Shown: positions 27,294 to 36,130 of the stretch, piece by piece
Position numbering within the stretch: the stretch's first letter is position 1
Layout of the letters: the number at the start of each line of letters is the position of its first letter
Source: Methylotenera sp.
Lineage (GTDB): Bacteria; Pseudomonadota; Gammaproteobacteria; Burkholderiales; Methylophilaceae
DNA: 64,000 nt
Assembly (NCBI GenBank): GCA_030693535.1
Contig: JAUYAL010000077.1
Coordinates: 62,001-126,000 of the forward strand
Reading direction: 5' to 3'
Notes under the pieces: generated by a model
Seen by the model: only the letters and a program-made list of their open reading frames with translations
Told to the model about the DNA's origin: nothing
Databases searched by the model: none
Program-made: the position numbers and the translations under genes

Positions 27294-30200
27294 CTACTTA
27301 AAGAATCTACGATAAAAAATTGGCAATAAAACCAAGGTCAGTGCCGTTGAAGAAATCAAGCCACCAATCACCACAATTGCTAGAGGACGTTGAATTTCAG
27401 AGCCTGGTCCTGTTGCAAATAAAAGTGGTATTAATCCAAAAGCAGCGATACTTGCGGTCATTAACACAGGCCTTAATCTGCGTTTTGCGCCTTCAATTAC
27501 GATGTTCAGCTTGCTCATGCCTTGCGCTTCAAGTTGATTGAAATAGCTGACCATCACTACGCCATTGAGTACGGCAATACCTAGCAACGCAATAAATCCG
27601 ACAGAGGCCGGTACAGAAAGATACTCTCCTGAAATCCATAAGCCAAACACGCCGCCTATCATGGCAAATGGAATGTTAGATAAAATAAGTAATGCTTGCT
27701 TGATTGAGCCAAAAGTCGCGAATAGTAATAAGAAAATTAATCCAATGGCTACTGGCACGACAATGGCTAAGCGCGCTGCTGCTCGTTGCTGATTTTCAAA
27801 CTGGCCACCTAACTTAATAGAATAGCCTTCACCTAGTTTTACTTCAGTGTTGATACGTTGCTTTGTTTCCTCGACAAAACTCACTAAGTCACGGTCACGG
27901 ATATTGGCTGTTACTACAACCATACGTACACCACGCTCTCTATCGACCTTAACTGGCCCTTCTTCACGTTCAATTTTAGCTACAGCTGAAAGCGGTACAT
28001 TCGTACCATTTGATAGCGTTAGTAAAAGATTACTGAAGTCTGCAGGTGAGGCACGCAAATCTTGGTTGCCTCTTATTAAGACTGGAGTTCGCCTTTGACC
28101 TTCCTGCACGATACCCATCTGCTTGCCTTCAAGCTGTGCAAGTAATACGTTTTCAATCTCGGTAATACTTAACCCGAGGCGACCAGCAGCTACTCGGTCA
28201 ATTTTAACTTGCAGATATTGGACGCCGCTATTTTGTGGCGTATAGACGTCCTGACTACCTTTAATAGATTCTAGAATATTGATAATCTGTTGAGCTTTCG
28301 CATCAAGTACATCTAAGTCTGAACCAAATATCTTGATGGCCAAATCGCCACGCACGCCCAAAATCATCTCGTTAACGCGCATATCTATTGGTTGTGTAAA
28401 GCTATAAGCTAAGCCTGGCATTTGTGTCATTACTTTGCGTAGTTCGTCTATTAACTCCTCTTTAGTTTTCATTCGCCATTCGCTTGGAGGTTTAAGAATC
28501 AGAAAGTTATCGGTTTGATTCAAGCCCATCGGGTCTAGACCTAACTCATCTGAACCAACTCTAGAATACACACCCTTGACTTCAGGCACTTGGTTTAGAA
28601 TTGCGCGTTGAACGTTCATGTCAGTAGTCATACTTTGTTGCAGATTAATCGATGGGATTTTTTCCACGCCGATAATAATGTCGCCTTCATCCATCGTTGG
28701 CATAAAGGTTTTACCTATTTGCGTATAAATCACGCCAGTAATCGCTAGCATGATAAATGCACCAATCACAATAATTTTGGCATTATCCAATGACCATTTA
28801 AGAACTGGTTCGTAAATTCCTAGGGCTTTTCTCACTAACCAAGGCTCTTCATGGCTAACTTCTTTCAGTAAGAAAGAGGATATTACTGGGATAACTGTCA
28901 ATGATAAAAACAGAGAGCCAGCTAATGCAAACATGATGGTAAGCGCCACTGGAGTAAATAATTTTCCTTCCAAGCCTTGTAAGGTGAGTAGTGGTAAAAA
29001 TACCGTGATAATAATTAGAACGCCTGCGGTAACGGGCACACTGACCTCACGAACGGCACGATAGATAATATGCATTCTAGGTAAATTATTGTTGTGTTTA
29101 GCATCGACAAGATGAGATACAATATTTTCAACCACCACTACTGCGGCATCCACCAACATACCAATGGCGATAGTTAAACCCCCCAAGCTCATTAGGTTGG
29201 CAGATAGGCCAAAATAACGCATTAGCAAGAATGTGAACAAAGCAGACAGCGGTAATATAAAAGCAATGGTAAGTGCCGCTCTAAAATTTCCTAAAAACAG
29301 TACGAGTAAAATCAACACTAAAACTACGGCTTCGCCCAAAGCTTTAGTAACAGTATGTACTGCACGTTCTACCAAGCTTCCACGGTCATAAAATACATTG
29401 ATAGTCACACCTTTAGGTAGGCTAGGGGAAATCTCTGCTAATTTAGCTTTAACGCCATCCACAACTTGTTGCGCATTAGCTCCACGTAGGCCAAGCACTA
29501 AGCCTTCAACTGCTTCGCCCTTACCGTTACTGGTGACCGCGCCGTAGCGGGTAATGGCGCCGACACGTACATCAGCGACATCTGCAATTCTGACAGACAT
29601 GCCTTGCTCACTGCGAACGATAGTGTTTTTTACGTCTTCAATCGTCTTGAAGCCACCTTCAGCACGTACTAATAATGAACCTTCGCCGTCATTTAGTCTG
29701 CCAGCGCCAGCATTGCGGTTATTGTTTTCTAGCACCAGTTGCAAGGTGTCAATTGCCACGCCACGTGCGTACATACGGGCGTTGTCTGGGACAATCTCAA
29801 AGCTACGGACGTAACCACCTAAGGCATTCACATCAGCCACACCTGGCACTGTTCTGAGTTGCGGGCGTATTACCCAATCAAGCAAGCTTCGTTTTTCTTG
29901 CAGGCTAAGCGTATCGCTTTCTACGGTGAACATAAACATTTCACCTAAAGGCGTTGTTAAGGGTGCCATGCCACCAGAAATGTCAGTTGGTAAGTTAGCC
30001 CAAACTGCGTTTAATCTCTCAGCCACTTGCTGGCGTGCCCAGTAAATATCGGTGCCATCAGCAAAATCCACAGTAATATCCGTGACGGCATATTTAGCCA
30101 CAGAACGTAATCCTGCTTGATTTGGAATGCCAAGCATCTCGACTTCAATCGGTGCTGTGATGCGTGCTTCAACTTCTTCTGGCGTCATGCCAGATGCTTT

Positions 30201-30353
30201 TATGATAATTTTAACTTGAGTTGAAGACACGTCAGGGAACGCATCAATTGGTAATGATTTATACGCAAGTGCACCAGCTGTAGCTAATCCTAGCGTAAGG
30301 ATTAGCATGAGCAAGCGCTGGGTGAGCGCGAATTGAATCAGTTTAGCTAGCAT
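27294..30353 (-). CDS. Heavy-metal efflux RND transporter, CusA/CzcA family
   Basis: This is the inner-membrane proton-driven pump of a tripartite heavy-metal exporter. It has 1019 residues, 12 predicted membrane helices and two large periplasmic loops. The helix-4 motif reads AIGMLVDAAVVVVEN, close to the A-x-G-x3-D-A-A pattern of Cu/Ag (CusA-like) pumps. The porter region QPIDMRVNEMILGVRGDLA is more like CzcA, so the metal cannot be assigned. The chosen ATG overlaps the adaptor stop (TAATG); an in-frame start eight residues upstream would lie inside the adaptor gene. Confidence 0.92.
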   Translation of the reverse strand: MLAKLIQFALTQRLLMLILTLGLATAGALAYKSLPIDAFPDVSSTQVKIIIKASGMTPEEVEARITAPIEVEMLGIPNQAGLRSVAKYAVTDITVDFADGTDIYWARQQVAERLNAVWANLPTDISGGMAPLTTPLGEMFMFTVESDTLSLQEKRSLLDWVIRPQLRTVPGVADVNALGGYVRSFEIVPDNARMYARGVAIDTLQLVLENNNRNAGAGRLNDGEGSLLVRAEGGFKTIEDVKNTIVRSEQGMSVRIADVADVRVGAITRYGAVTSNGKGEAVEGLVLGLRGANAQQVVDGVKAKLAEISPSLPKGVTINVFYDRGSLVERAVHTVTKALGEAVVLVLILLVLFLGNFRAALTIAFILPLSALFTFLLMRYFGLSANLMSLGGLTIAIGMLVDAAVVVVENIVSHLVDAKHNNNLPRMHIIYRAVREVSVPVTAGVLIIITVFLPLLTLQGLEGKLFTPVALTIMFALAGSLFLSLTVIPVISSFLLKEVSHEEPWLVRKALGIYEPVLKWSLDNAKIIVIGAFIMLAITGVIYTQIGKTFMPTMDEGDIIIGVEKIPSINLQQSMTTDMNVQRAILNQVPEVKGVYSRVGSDELGLDPMGLNQTDNFLILKPPSEWRMKTKEELIDELRKVMTQMPGLAYSFTQPIDMRVNEMILGVRGDLAIKIFGSDLDVLDAKAQQIINILESIKGSQDVYTPQNSGVQYLQVKIDRVAAGRLGLSITEIENVLLAQLEGKQMGIVQEGQRRTPVLIRGNQDLRASPADFSNLLLTLSNGTNVPLSAVAKIEREEGPVKVDRERGVRMVVVTANIRDRDLVSFVEETKQRINTEVKLGEGYSIKLGGQFENQQRAAARLAIVVPVAIGLIFLLLFATFGSIKQALLILSNIPFAMIGGVFGLWISGEYLSVPASVGFIALLGIAVLNGVVMVSYFNQLEAQGMSKLNIVIEGAKRRLRPVLMTASIAAFGLIPLLFATGPGSEIQRPLAIVVIGGLISSTALTLVLLPIFYRRFFK

Positions 30354-31438
30354 TATTCGCCACCTAAGCCTAACCAAGTGCCTTTAATGGCTGCAATCCC
30401 AGAAACAGCAATGCGTTCATTGCCTTTAAAGTTTGCGTCCACAACTGCCTCATCACCTTGTTCAAAAATAACTTTTACTTTTAAAGGGTGAAATCCAGTT
30501 TTATTTTGCACAAAAACTAGCGCGTCAGCACCTTGTCTTGCTAGTGCAGATTTAGGTACGCTAAAGTTTTTTTGTTGTGCGCCTAGACTAATTTGAGCTT
30601 CCACTATTTGACCAGGGGAAAGTTTTTCAGTGCCTTGTGTAATTTCAGCACGTAAAAGCATGGTCTGGTCTGCCCTGTTCACGCTACGAATTACGGTAAT
30701 CAATTTGCCACTAGCCTGAAGTTTTGGTACTTGTACTGGCATACCTATTTTCACAAAAGGTAGCCCTTCAAGTGGCGCATGAATTTCTAACCACAGCGGA
30801 TTTAGCTTTGCAATTTTATAAAGAGGCATGGCCATATCAACGCGTTGGCCTGCCGTGACCATCTGTTCAAGTACATGGCCATCAATTGGTGCTGTCAAAG
30901 TAATGCCACTATTCATGCCAGATGTTGAGTTCATCTTGTTGATTGCACCATCGCTCATTCCAGCTAAACGCAATGTTTGTTTTCGTTGCGCTAGAGAAGC
31001 GCTGACTTCATCATGTGCGCTTTGTGTTTCTAAGTAGCGACGTTGCGGAATAATGCCATCTTTAAACAGTTCGGCATCGCGAGCTAAGCTTTTAGTTGCA
31101 AGATTTTTTTGAATTAAGGCTTGCAAGTAATCACGTTGTAGGCCTAGTAAATCAGGACTTGTTAAATGGGCAATCGCTTGACCTTTTTTGACTTCTTGTC
31201 CTGCAGCCACGAATAGCTGATCTAGTAAGCCAGGCTGTGGAGCACTGATGACTCGATTTTGACCAACTGGCACCATAATTTCAGCGGGGAAACGGCGACT
31301 GCTTAACATGGTATTTTTACCAATAGGCGTTACTGTTACGCCCAAACTTTGTTGCTGAGCCTTGGTCATGATGATGTCTGCAGCTTGCACATTACAAATT
31401 AAGGTCAAAATAAATAAAGATGATAAAACTAACTTCAT
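30353..31438 (-). CDS. Efflux RND periplasmic adaptor subunit, CusB/CzcB family
   Basis: This membrane-fusion protein links the RND pump to the outer-membrane channel. A signal peptide (about 19 residues, ending in VQAAD) is followed by a barrel-sandwich hybrid domain (VISAPQPGLLDQLFVAAGQEV and APIDGHVLEQMVTAGQRVD), an alpha-hairpin and beta-barrel domains. It has 361 residues and no Met- or His-rich metal-binding N-terminus. Its ATG overlaps the stop of the upstream TolC-like gene by 4 bases (ATGA), and its stop overlaps the pump start. Confidence 0.9.
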   Translation of the reverse strand: MKLVLSSLFILTLICNVQAADIIMTKAQQQSLGVTVTPIGKNTMLSSRRFPAEIMVPVGQNRVISAPQPGLLDQLFVAAGQEVKKGQAIAHLTSPDLLGLQRDYLQALIQKNLATKSLARDAELFKDGIIPQRRYLETQSAHDEVSASLAQRKQTLRLAGMSDGAINKMNSTSGMNSGITLTAPIDGHVLEQMVTAGQRVDMAMPLYKIAKLNPLWLEIHAPLEGLPFVKIGMPVQVPKLQASGKLITVIRSVNRADQTMLLRAEITQGTEKLSPGQIVEAQISLGAQQKNFSVPKSALARQGADALVFVQNKTGFHPLKVKVIFEQGDEAVVDANFKGNERIAVSGIAAIKGTWLGLGGE

Positions 31439-32688
31439 GGAAGAACTCCTACAGCTTGGTTATAGCGGGCAATATCCCACTGCACTTGAATTTTACGGGA
31501 AGTATAAGCACGCTCTGCTTCATAGGTTTGAGCTTGAATTCGAATTAGGCTCACAAGATCGGTCTCACCTAGTTGAAAAGCCTTTTGCGCAAGCTTGCTG
31601 CTTTCTTTGGCAATTTCAAATTGCTTGTTCACAATTACTAATTCTATACGGCTTACATTTAGATTATGTTCTGCTTCATGCATCATGGTTTCTAAGGCAT
31701 TGCGAAGTGCTTCACGCTCAGTAAGTGCCTGCCCAACACCTAGTTCAGCGGCAGCTTTAATAGGCGCTGCTCGTGATTCTCCACCAAAGGGAATACGGAC
31801 TTTTACGCCCACGCTTTGATTTGATAAGTCGTCAAACCCACCTTTAATACTGCGTACGTTTACCAAGAGCTGTAGATTTTCGCGACTCTCAATCTGTGCA
31901 AGAGAGCGTTCAGTTTCAGCTAAACCAACTTTAGACTGTGCTTCAGTCCATATAGATGATTGGCTATAGTCTTCTAAAGCTGACTGCTGTTCCTCAAACT
32001 TGGCAGGAATCTCGCGCAGTCCAGTGAGCAAATAATAGCGATGTCTTGCATGCATTAGATCGGCTTCGGCGCGTAACTGATCCTTCTCAGCGCGTAAAGT
32101 TTCTTGTTGCGCTAGCATGGCGTCAGTTTTAGCCATCTCACCTGCTTTGTAGCGCTTTTCCACATCTTGCTGAAGTTTGTTGGCAAGCTCGTATTTATTG
32201 ATAGCTAGTGCATGACTATTCTCGGTAAGTGCAACATCCCAAAGTGCATCGCGAAGTAGCCCAGCCACTTGTAACTTTAAGCTTTCACGGCCTGCACTTA
32301 AATTGGATTGCGTTGCATCTGCAACTTTTAGGCGGTTGTTACGTTGGTTGGGTAACCAGACTGGCAAATCTAACTCCGCTTGCCATTCGCGCTCACCACG
32401 AGCACTACCCAAGGTATCGTTTTGATGTACAACATTGATTGCTGGATTTGATGGCAGAAAAGACTTTGCTACTAGGTTTTTAGCGCTCACTACAGAGTCG
32501 CGAGATTGCAATGTAGTTTGCATGGGATTACGTGCAATGGTTTTTTCTAATACATCATGCAATTGCAAGTTTGAATTAATTTTCAGGTCATCAATATGGC
32601 TGATATGTAGCTGAGGAGAAGATTCAGCTAGTGAAAGCGCAGGACATAACAACAGTAAAGCGATGGCTAGATTTGATTTAATGTGCAT
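31435..32688 (-). CDS. TolC-family outer membrane efflux protein, CusC/CzcC type
   Basis: This is the outer-membrane channel of the heavy-metal exporter and the first gene of its operon. A signal peptide of about 21 residues (ending SLAES) precedes two outer-membrane efflux repeats rich in Ala, Gln and Glu, with the usual long helical pattern (VEKRYKAGEMAKTDAMLAQQ, FQLGETDLVSLIRIQAQTYE). It has 417 residues. There is no Cys for lipidation after the signal peptide. No metal sensor or two-component system is adjacent, so its control is not visible here. Confidence 0.9.
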   Translation of the reverse strand: MHIKSNLAIALLLLCPALSLAESSPQLHISHIDDLKINSNLQLHDVLEKTIARNPMQTTLQSRDSVVSAKNLVAKSFLPSNPAINVVHQNDTLGSARGEREWQAELDLPVWLPNQRNNRLKVADATQSNLSAGRESLKLQVAGLLRDALWDVALTENSHALAINKYELANKLQQDVEKRYKAGEMAKTDAMLAQQETLRAEKDQLRAEADLMHARHRYYLLTGLREIPAKFEEQQSALEDYSQSSIWTEAQSKVGLAETERSLAQIESRENLQLLVNVRSIKGGFDDLSNQSVGVKVRIPFGGESRAAPIKAAAELGVGQALTEREALRNALETMMHEAEHNLNVSRIELVIVNKQFEIAKESSKLAQKAFQLGETDLVSLIRIQAQTYEAERAYTSRKIQVQWDIARYNQAVGVLP

Positions 32689-32777
32689 TGAAGTTCCATT
32701 TTTAAGTTAAACGATGAATTCGAAAGATTCAGTTTTGGACTTGTGATCTGGTACAAAAAAGCTAATTCCATTCATTA

Positions 32778-32857
32778 ACCGAGATTATCCATTAGCGGTA
32801 AAAGGATTCCTGCCCATGAATGAGGGAATATATGGCTAATGAATAACTTGGGATTAA
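32778..32857. repeat. Imperfect inverted repeat upstream of the efflux operon
   Basis: CCGAGATTATCCATTAG near 32782-32798 pairs with a few mismatches with CTAATGAATAACTTGGG near 32836-32852. The hairpin lies about 90 bases upstream of the efflux operon start and could be a regulatory or terminator structure. Confidence 0.4.
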
Positions 32858-33020
32858 TATTTTAAGCATCATCAATTCTGTCTTAAATATAGATGTGAAG
32901 AATAATATATTAGTCTTAAGGATTTCTTAAGGTTTATTTTCCACTTGAATTGATTGCAGTCTTCCTCTATAGGGTGTGTTTTTTTAATATTGTTTTCATA
33001 CATCCATCCTATAAAAAAAG

Positions 33021-33157
33021 TTAGTCGCAGATGCTCGCAGATAAGCACAAAAAATTTAAGTAGTTGCAAAGAGTTTTATAATAACCTTTTGGCTGGCAAT
33101 AAAATTTACAATAACATCATATTCAATTTGTGTTTATCAGCGTGCATCTGTGGCTAA
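33021..33157. repeat. MITE-like element with 31-bp imperfect terminal inverted repeats
   Basis: The left end (33021-33051) and right end (33127-33157) are inverted copies of 31 bases with five differences, sharing the core CAGATGC.CGC.GATAA.CAC. They flank a 75-base AT-rich centre. The core resembles dispersed intergenic repeats seen in many bacteria. No coding capacity or clear target duplication is visible. Confidence 0.65.
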
Positions 33158-33204
33158 ATGACGTTTTCAGGCTAACACGCTTAAGTAAAAAAACCTTCAC
33201 CCAT

Positions 33205-33222
33205 CATTCATTAATCTGTCAT
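33205..33222 (+). promoter_or_regulatory. Pho-box-like PhoB site upstream of the PAP2 gene
   Basis: CATTCATTAATCTGTCAT matches 15 of 18 positions of the E. coli Pho box, with two TCAT-containing half-sites 11 bases apart. It lies 60 bases before the PAP2 start codon. No strong -10 is seen at the expected spacing. Confidence 0.55.
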
Positions 33223-33282
33223 ATTTAAATGACACTCTAGCTTTTATTATCAATACAGAAGTGATTGAAATGAGAGGTGATG

Positions 33283-33819
33283 ATGTCATATAAAATGCGT
33301 TTGTATTTAAATCGCATGCATCGATTAGATAGTAGTCTTTGTGTTGCTGTGAGCCATACCAGTCAATATAGATTGATACGTGATTTTTTTAGAGTGATTA
33401 GTCGATTGGGTGATGGTGTACTTTGGTACACGCTGATGGTTGGAATATTAATCGTAAAAGGTACTGAAGGTACTTTTCCGGTAATCCATATGCTACTTGC
33501 TGGTTTGGTAGGAACTTTGCTGTACAAATGGTTAAAAGGCAAAACCTTGCGACCACGCCCTTATGAAGTGCATCAGGATGTTTGGCTGACAGGAAAGCCA
33601 CTTGATAAATTTAGCTTCCCTTCGGGCCACACGCTACATGCCGTGGTATTTAGCCTAGTAGTGTTAAGTTACTACCCGAGCTTAGCCTGTATCATCGCAC
33701 CCTTTACGTTAATGGTTGGTCTATCTCGTGTTGTTCTTGGTTTACATTATCCAAGCGATGTATTGGCTGGCGCTTTGATTGGGTGCTTAATTGCAGGATT
33801 TTCCTTCTTACTGATATAA
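33283..33819 (+). CDS. PAP2-family membrane phosphatase
   Basis: This membrane phosphatase of the PAP2/PgpB/BcrC group would dephosphorylate phosphatidate, phosphatidylglycerol phosphate or undecaprenyl pyrophosphate. All three motifs are present: KTLRPRPY (K-x6-RP type), PSGHTLHA and SRVVLGLHYPSD. About five helices are predicted in 178 residues. GAGG lies five bases before the chosen ATG; two further in-frame starts lie 3 and 6 bases upstream. A Pho-box-like site and neighbouring phosphate genes suggest a phosphate-starvation role (inference). Confidence 0.88.
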   Translation: MSYKMRLYLNRMHRLDSSLCVAVSHTSQYRLIRDFFRVISRLGDGVLWYTLMVGILIVKGTEGTFPVIHMLLAGLVGTLLYKWLKGKTLRPRPYEVHQDVWLTGKPLDKFSFPSGHTLHAVVFSLVVLSYYPSLACIIAPFTLMVGLSRVVLGLHYPSDVLAGALIGCLIAGFSFLLI

Positions 33820-33829
33820 GCAAATGGTG

Positions 33830-34708
33830 CTAAAAGTTCTGGTTTAATTTGCCGGTAGTTCTAGGAATTTTAAAATATTGAATTGGCAGTGGGTGCAGTA
33901 GATGTAGGTTTTTTAAACACTGTTCTCGCCAGATATTTAATTGTTCCATATCTAGGTTCTTTAATTCAGGCTCATATAGAGGTCTATTTCCATTGAGCGC
34001 AAAGCCTATATCCTCAATGGCTACTTTTGTTCTAGCCAAATAATAGACAAAGTGCTTGAATACCCGTTTATCAAGAAAACTGACCAATCCGTAAATGGCA
34101 TGAGGTAATTTTACGTAGCGCAATATGACGTCCCAAAACGCAAGGCGTTGAAGAGCAATATTTGTATCGTGCGTTGTACATTTAAAATATACGCTAATAA
34201 ACGCTGCAATCATTATTTTATGCTTCAGTAATAATTTTTTTCGTGTAGTGTTTATTAGTTGAATTCACTGCGCTAAATGGGCATCCATCGCCCACTCAGA
34301 AATAATGTGTGTTAATACTTTGTTTTTATGCCACATTGCTTCATGTACGGGCACAAAATGATGATGAGCAATCACGTCAACATACAAATGGCTTGCTTAG
34401 CCAATGGCGATGGCTAACTCCTCGTCTGACCGCGCTACTAACATTAGTTGGTGTGCGTTCTCCCAAAGGTGTGTGTAACGGTAGCGACGACTTACAACTG
34501 CAAGGTCAGGTAAACAAGCTCCTGCCATCACTAACTCAGGAAGTCTTTTAATGACTTTTTGCAAACGAGGGTCTAGTAAAGGCATTGCCCATAGTAAAGA
34601 TTGTGCAAAATAAAGATGTGTGACTAATCCCCAAGCGTAGGCATCCATAGAATAAAGGAAAAATGGAATCCACCAATAATATTTTTTCGTAAATGTAGGT
34701 AGTTGCAT
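33830..34708 (-). pseudogene. Zinc-dependent phospholipase C-like gene interrupted by two in-frame stop codons
   Basis: One reading frame from the ATG at 34708 down to 33830 encodes a protein resembling the zinc-dependent phospholipase C family, broken by TAA (34397-34399) and TGA (34265-34267) with no frameshift. Candidate zinc ligands lie on both sides of the breaks: AWGLVTHLYF and ACLPDLAV before the TAA, and SHLYVDVIAHHHF and HEAMW after it. The first stop falls where relatives usually have Tyr (G-Y-A-S-H-L-Y), so TAT to TAA is the likely change. The C-terminal part (IPLPHAIYGL-like, LHLLHPLPIQYF) is still well preserved, implying recent loss. An in-frame start at 34825 adds residues that do not fit the family. 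Confidence 0.75.
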
Positions 34709-34752
34709 ACGCTTAATGTGACAAGTGCATATGTTAAAACCGTGACATTTAC

Positions 34753-34770
34753 ATGTTTTTTTTATGACAA
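34753..34770 (-). promoter_or_regulatory. Possible Pho half-site array upstream of the phospholipase C pseudogene
   Basis: Read on the minus strand, TTGTCATAAAAAAAACAT matches 13 of 18 Pho-box positions. A further TGTCA lies exactly 22 bases (two repeat periods) downstream at 34743-34747, with TATGCA at a suitable -10 distance. The middle half-site is degenerate. Confidence 0.35.
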
Positions 34771-34782
34771 TAGATTCTCTAA

Positions 34783-34800
34783 ATTTCATTAAATCGTCAT
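34783..34800 (+). promoter_or_regulatory. Pho-box-like site upstream of the GT4 gene
   Basis: ATTTCATTAAATCGTCAT has half-sites 11 bases apart and matches 13 of 18 Pho-box positions. TATCGT follows at a 10-base spacing (34811-34816), the same geometry as at pstS. It points towards the glycosyltransferase. Confidence 0.42.
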
Positions 34801-34851
34801 AAATCCTCGTTATCGTTCTATACAACGAACTTATTGAGCTATATTAAAGAA

Positions 34852-36060
34852 ATGAAAATTCTATTTATATCAGATGTTTATTTTCCTCGTATCAATGGCG
34901 TTTCTACCTCCATTCGCACGTTTGTTGAGCAGATGCAGAATATGGGTCATGAAGTGCATTTGATGGCACCAGATTATAAAGTGATAACGCAAGATGAAGC
35001 TTGGATTAAACGCATTCCAGCCCGAAATATTTATTTTGATCCTGAAGATAAACTCATGAAATATGGCATGGCTATGAAGTTACTACCTTTGATTGATCAG
35101 GAAAAATTTGATATTATTCATGTACATACGCCATTTATCGCGCATTATCTAGGGCTGAAATTTGCATCTAAACTTAATATTCCTTGTGTAGAAACTTACC
35201 ATACGTTTTTTGAGGATTATTTACATCATTACCTACCTTGGATGCCAAAATTTTTGGCAAAAGGCTTGGCTAGATTAATTTCAAAGCGACAATGTAACTC
35301 GGTTGATGCGATTGTGGCGCCATCAAACCCTATGTTGGAAGTTTTGCGTGGGTATGGTGTCAATATAGCTTCTGAAGTTATTCCTACTGGTTTACAAAGT
35401 GGCAGTTTTAAATCAGCAGATGGCGAAGCATTTAGGTTGCAATATGGTATTCCCTTAGAACGCCCGACTTTACTCTATGTAGGTCGCGTGGCGTACGAGA
35501 AAAATATTGAATTTTTATTGGAAATGACCAAACTGCTTATTGAAAAGAGGCCAGATGTTCTGTTAGTAGTTGCTGGAGAAGGACCAGCAGAAGCAAGTTT
35601 ACATAAGCTTGCTATAACGCTGGATATAGAAAAAAATGTTAAGTTTATTGGTTACTTAGATCGTAGCAAAGAGCTGAATGCTTGCTACGCATCGGCTGAT
35701 GTTTTTGTATTTTCATCTAAAAGTGAAACACAAGGCCTCGTGTTGTTGGAGGCAATGGCACAAGGCACCCCTGTTGTCGCTATTGCTGAATTAGGTACAG
35801 CGTCAATTTTAATTGAGGGAAAAGGTGCTCTAATTGCACCAGATAATGCTCTGCAGTTTTCTGATAAAGTTTATCACTTACTTATGAATCCAGAGCATAG
35901 ATTTGAATTAGGTAAGCAAGCAACAGCCTATGTACTGGATAAATGGACGGCAGCATTGCAGGCAGAGCGCATGATTAAATTCTACTTTAAGATCATCGCA
36001 AACAAGCAAAGAGTCAATGATTATGATAAACACCAGGCAGAATCCCTGAGAATTGAGTAA
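34852..36060 (+). CDS. Glycosyltransferase family 4, possible glycolipid synthase
   Basis: This is a GT-B fold glycosyltransferase. The acceptor domain opens with MKILFISDVYFPRINGVSTS and contains IIHVHTPFIAHYLGLKFA. The donor domain has YVGRVAYEKNIEFLLEM, VAGEGPAEASL and the ESETQG-type EX7E region KSETQGLVLLEAMAQGTPVV. This subtype resembles diacylglycerol glucosyltransferases (alMGS/SQD2-like) as well as other GT4 enzymes, so the acceptor is not certain. It has 402 residues; the ATG before KILFIS was chosen over an upstream TTG. Its position between a PAP2/phospholipase C pair and phoU-pst, with a Pho-box-like site, suggests phosphate-free glycolipid synthesis (inference). Confidence 0.82.
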   Translation: MKILFISDVYFPRINGVSTSIRTFVEQMQNMGHEVHLMAPDYKVITQDEAWIKRIPARNIYFDPEDKLMKYGMAMKLLPLIDQEKFDIIHVHTPFIAHYLGLKFASKLNIPCVETYHTFFEDYLHHYLPWMPKFLAKGLARLISKRQCNSVDAIVAPSNPMLEVLRGYGVNIASEVIPTGLQSGSFKSADGEAFRLQYGIPLERPTLLYVGRVAYEKNIEFLLEMTKLLIEKRPDVLLVVAGEGPAEASLHKLAITLDIEKNVKFIGYLDRSKELNACYASADVFVFSSKSETQGLVLLEAMAQGTPVVAIAELGTASILIEGKGALIAPDNALQFSDKVYHLLMNPEHRFELGKQATAYVLDKWTAALQAERMIKFYFKIIANKQRVNDYDKHQAESLRIE

Positions 36061-36083
36061 GCCACTAACTGACAGTTAAATAG

Positions 36084-36109
36084 AAAAAGGCAGCGATAGC
36101 TGCCTTTTT
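36084..36109. terminator. Bidirectional terminator between the GT4 gene and phoU
   Basis: AAAAAGGCAGC and GCTGCCTTTTT are perfect complements around GATA, with A and T tracts on both sides. It serves the two converging genes. Confidence 0.88.
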
Positions 36110-36130
36110 GGGAGAATTTAGAATGGAGTA

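Larger units (their letters stand above)
32689..33282. other. Intergenic region with two inverted-repeat structures and a Pho box
   Basis: These 594 bases between the divergent efflux operon and the PAP2 gene hold no convincing gene. They contain an imperfect inverted repeat near 32778-32857, a 137-bp element with 31-base inverted ends (33021-33157) and a Pho-box-like repeat (33205-33222). The sequence is markedly AT-rich. Confidence 0.7.

Noticed and set aside
32872..33069. A 65-codon minus-strand frame in the efflux/PAP2 gap
   Set aside because: It runs into the inverted-repeat element and has a composition typical of random AT-rich sequence, with no ribosome site.
33830..34213. A separate 127-residue hypothetical gene
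   Set aside because: It is in the same frame as the upstream phospholipase C part and matches the C-terminal region of that family, so it belongs to the pseudogene.
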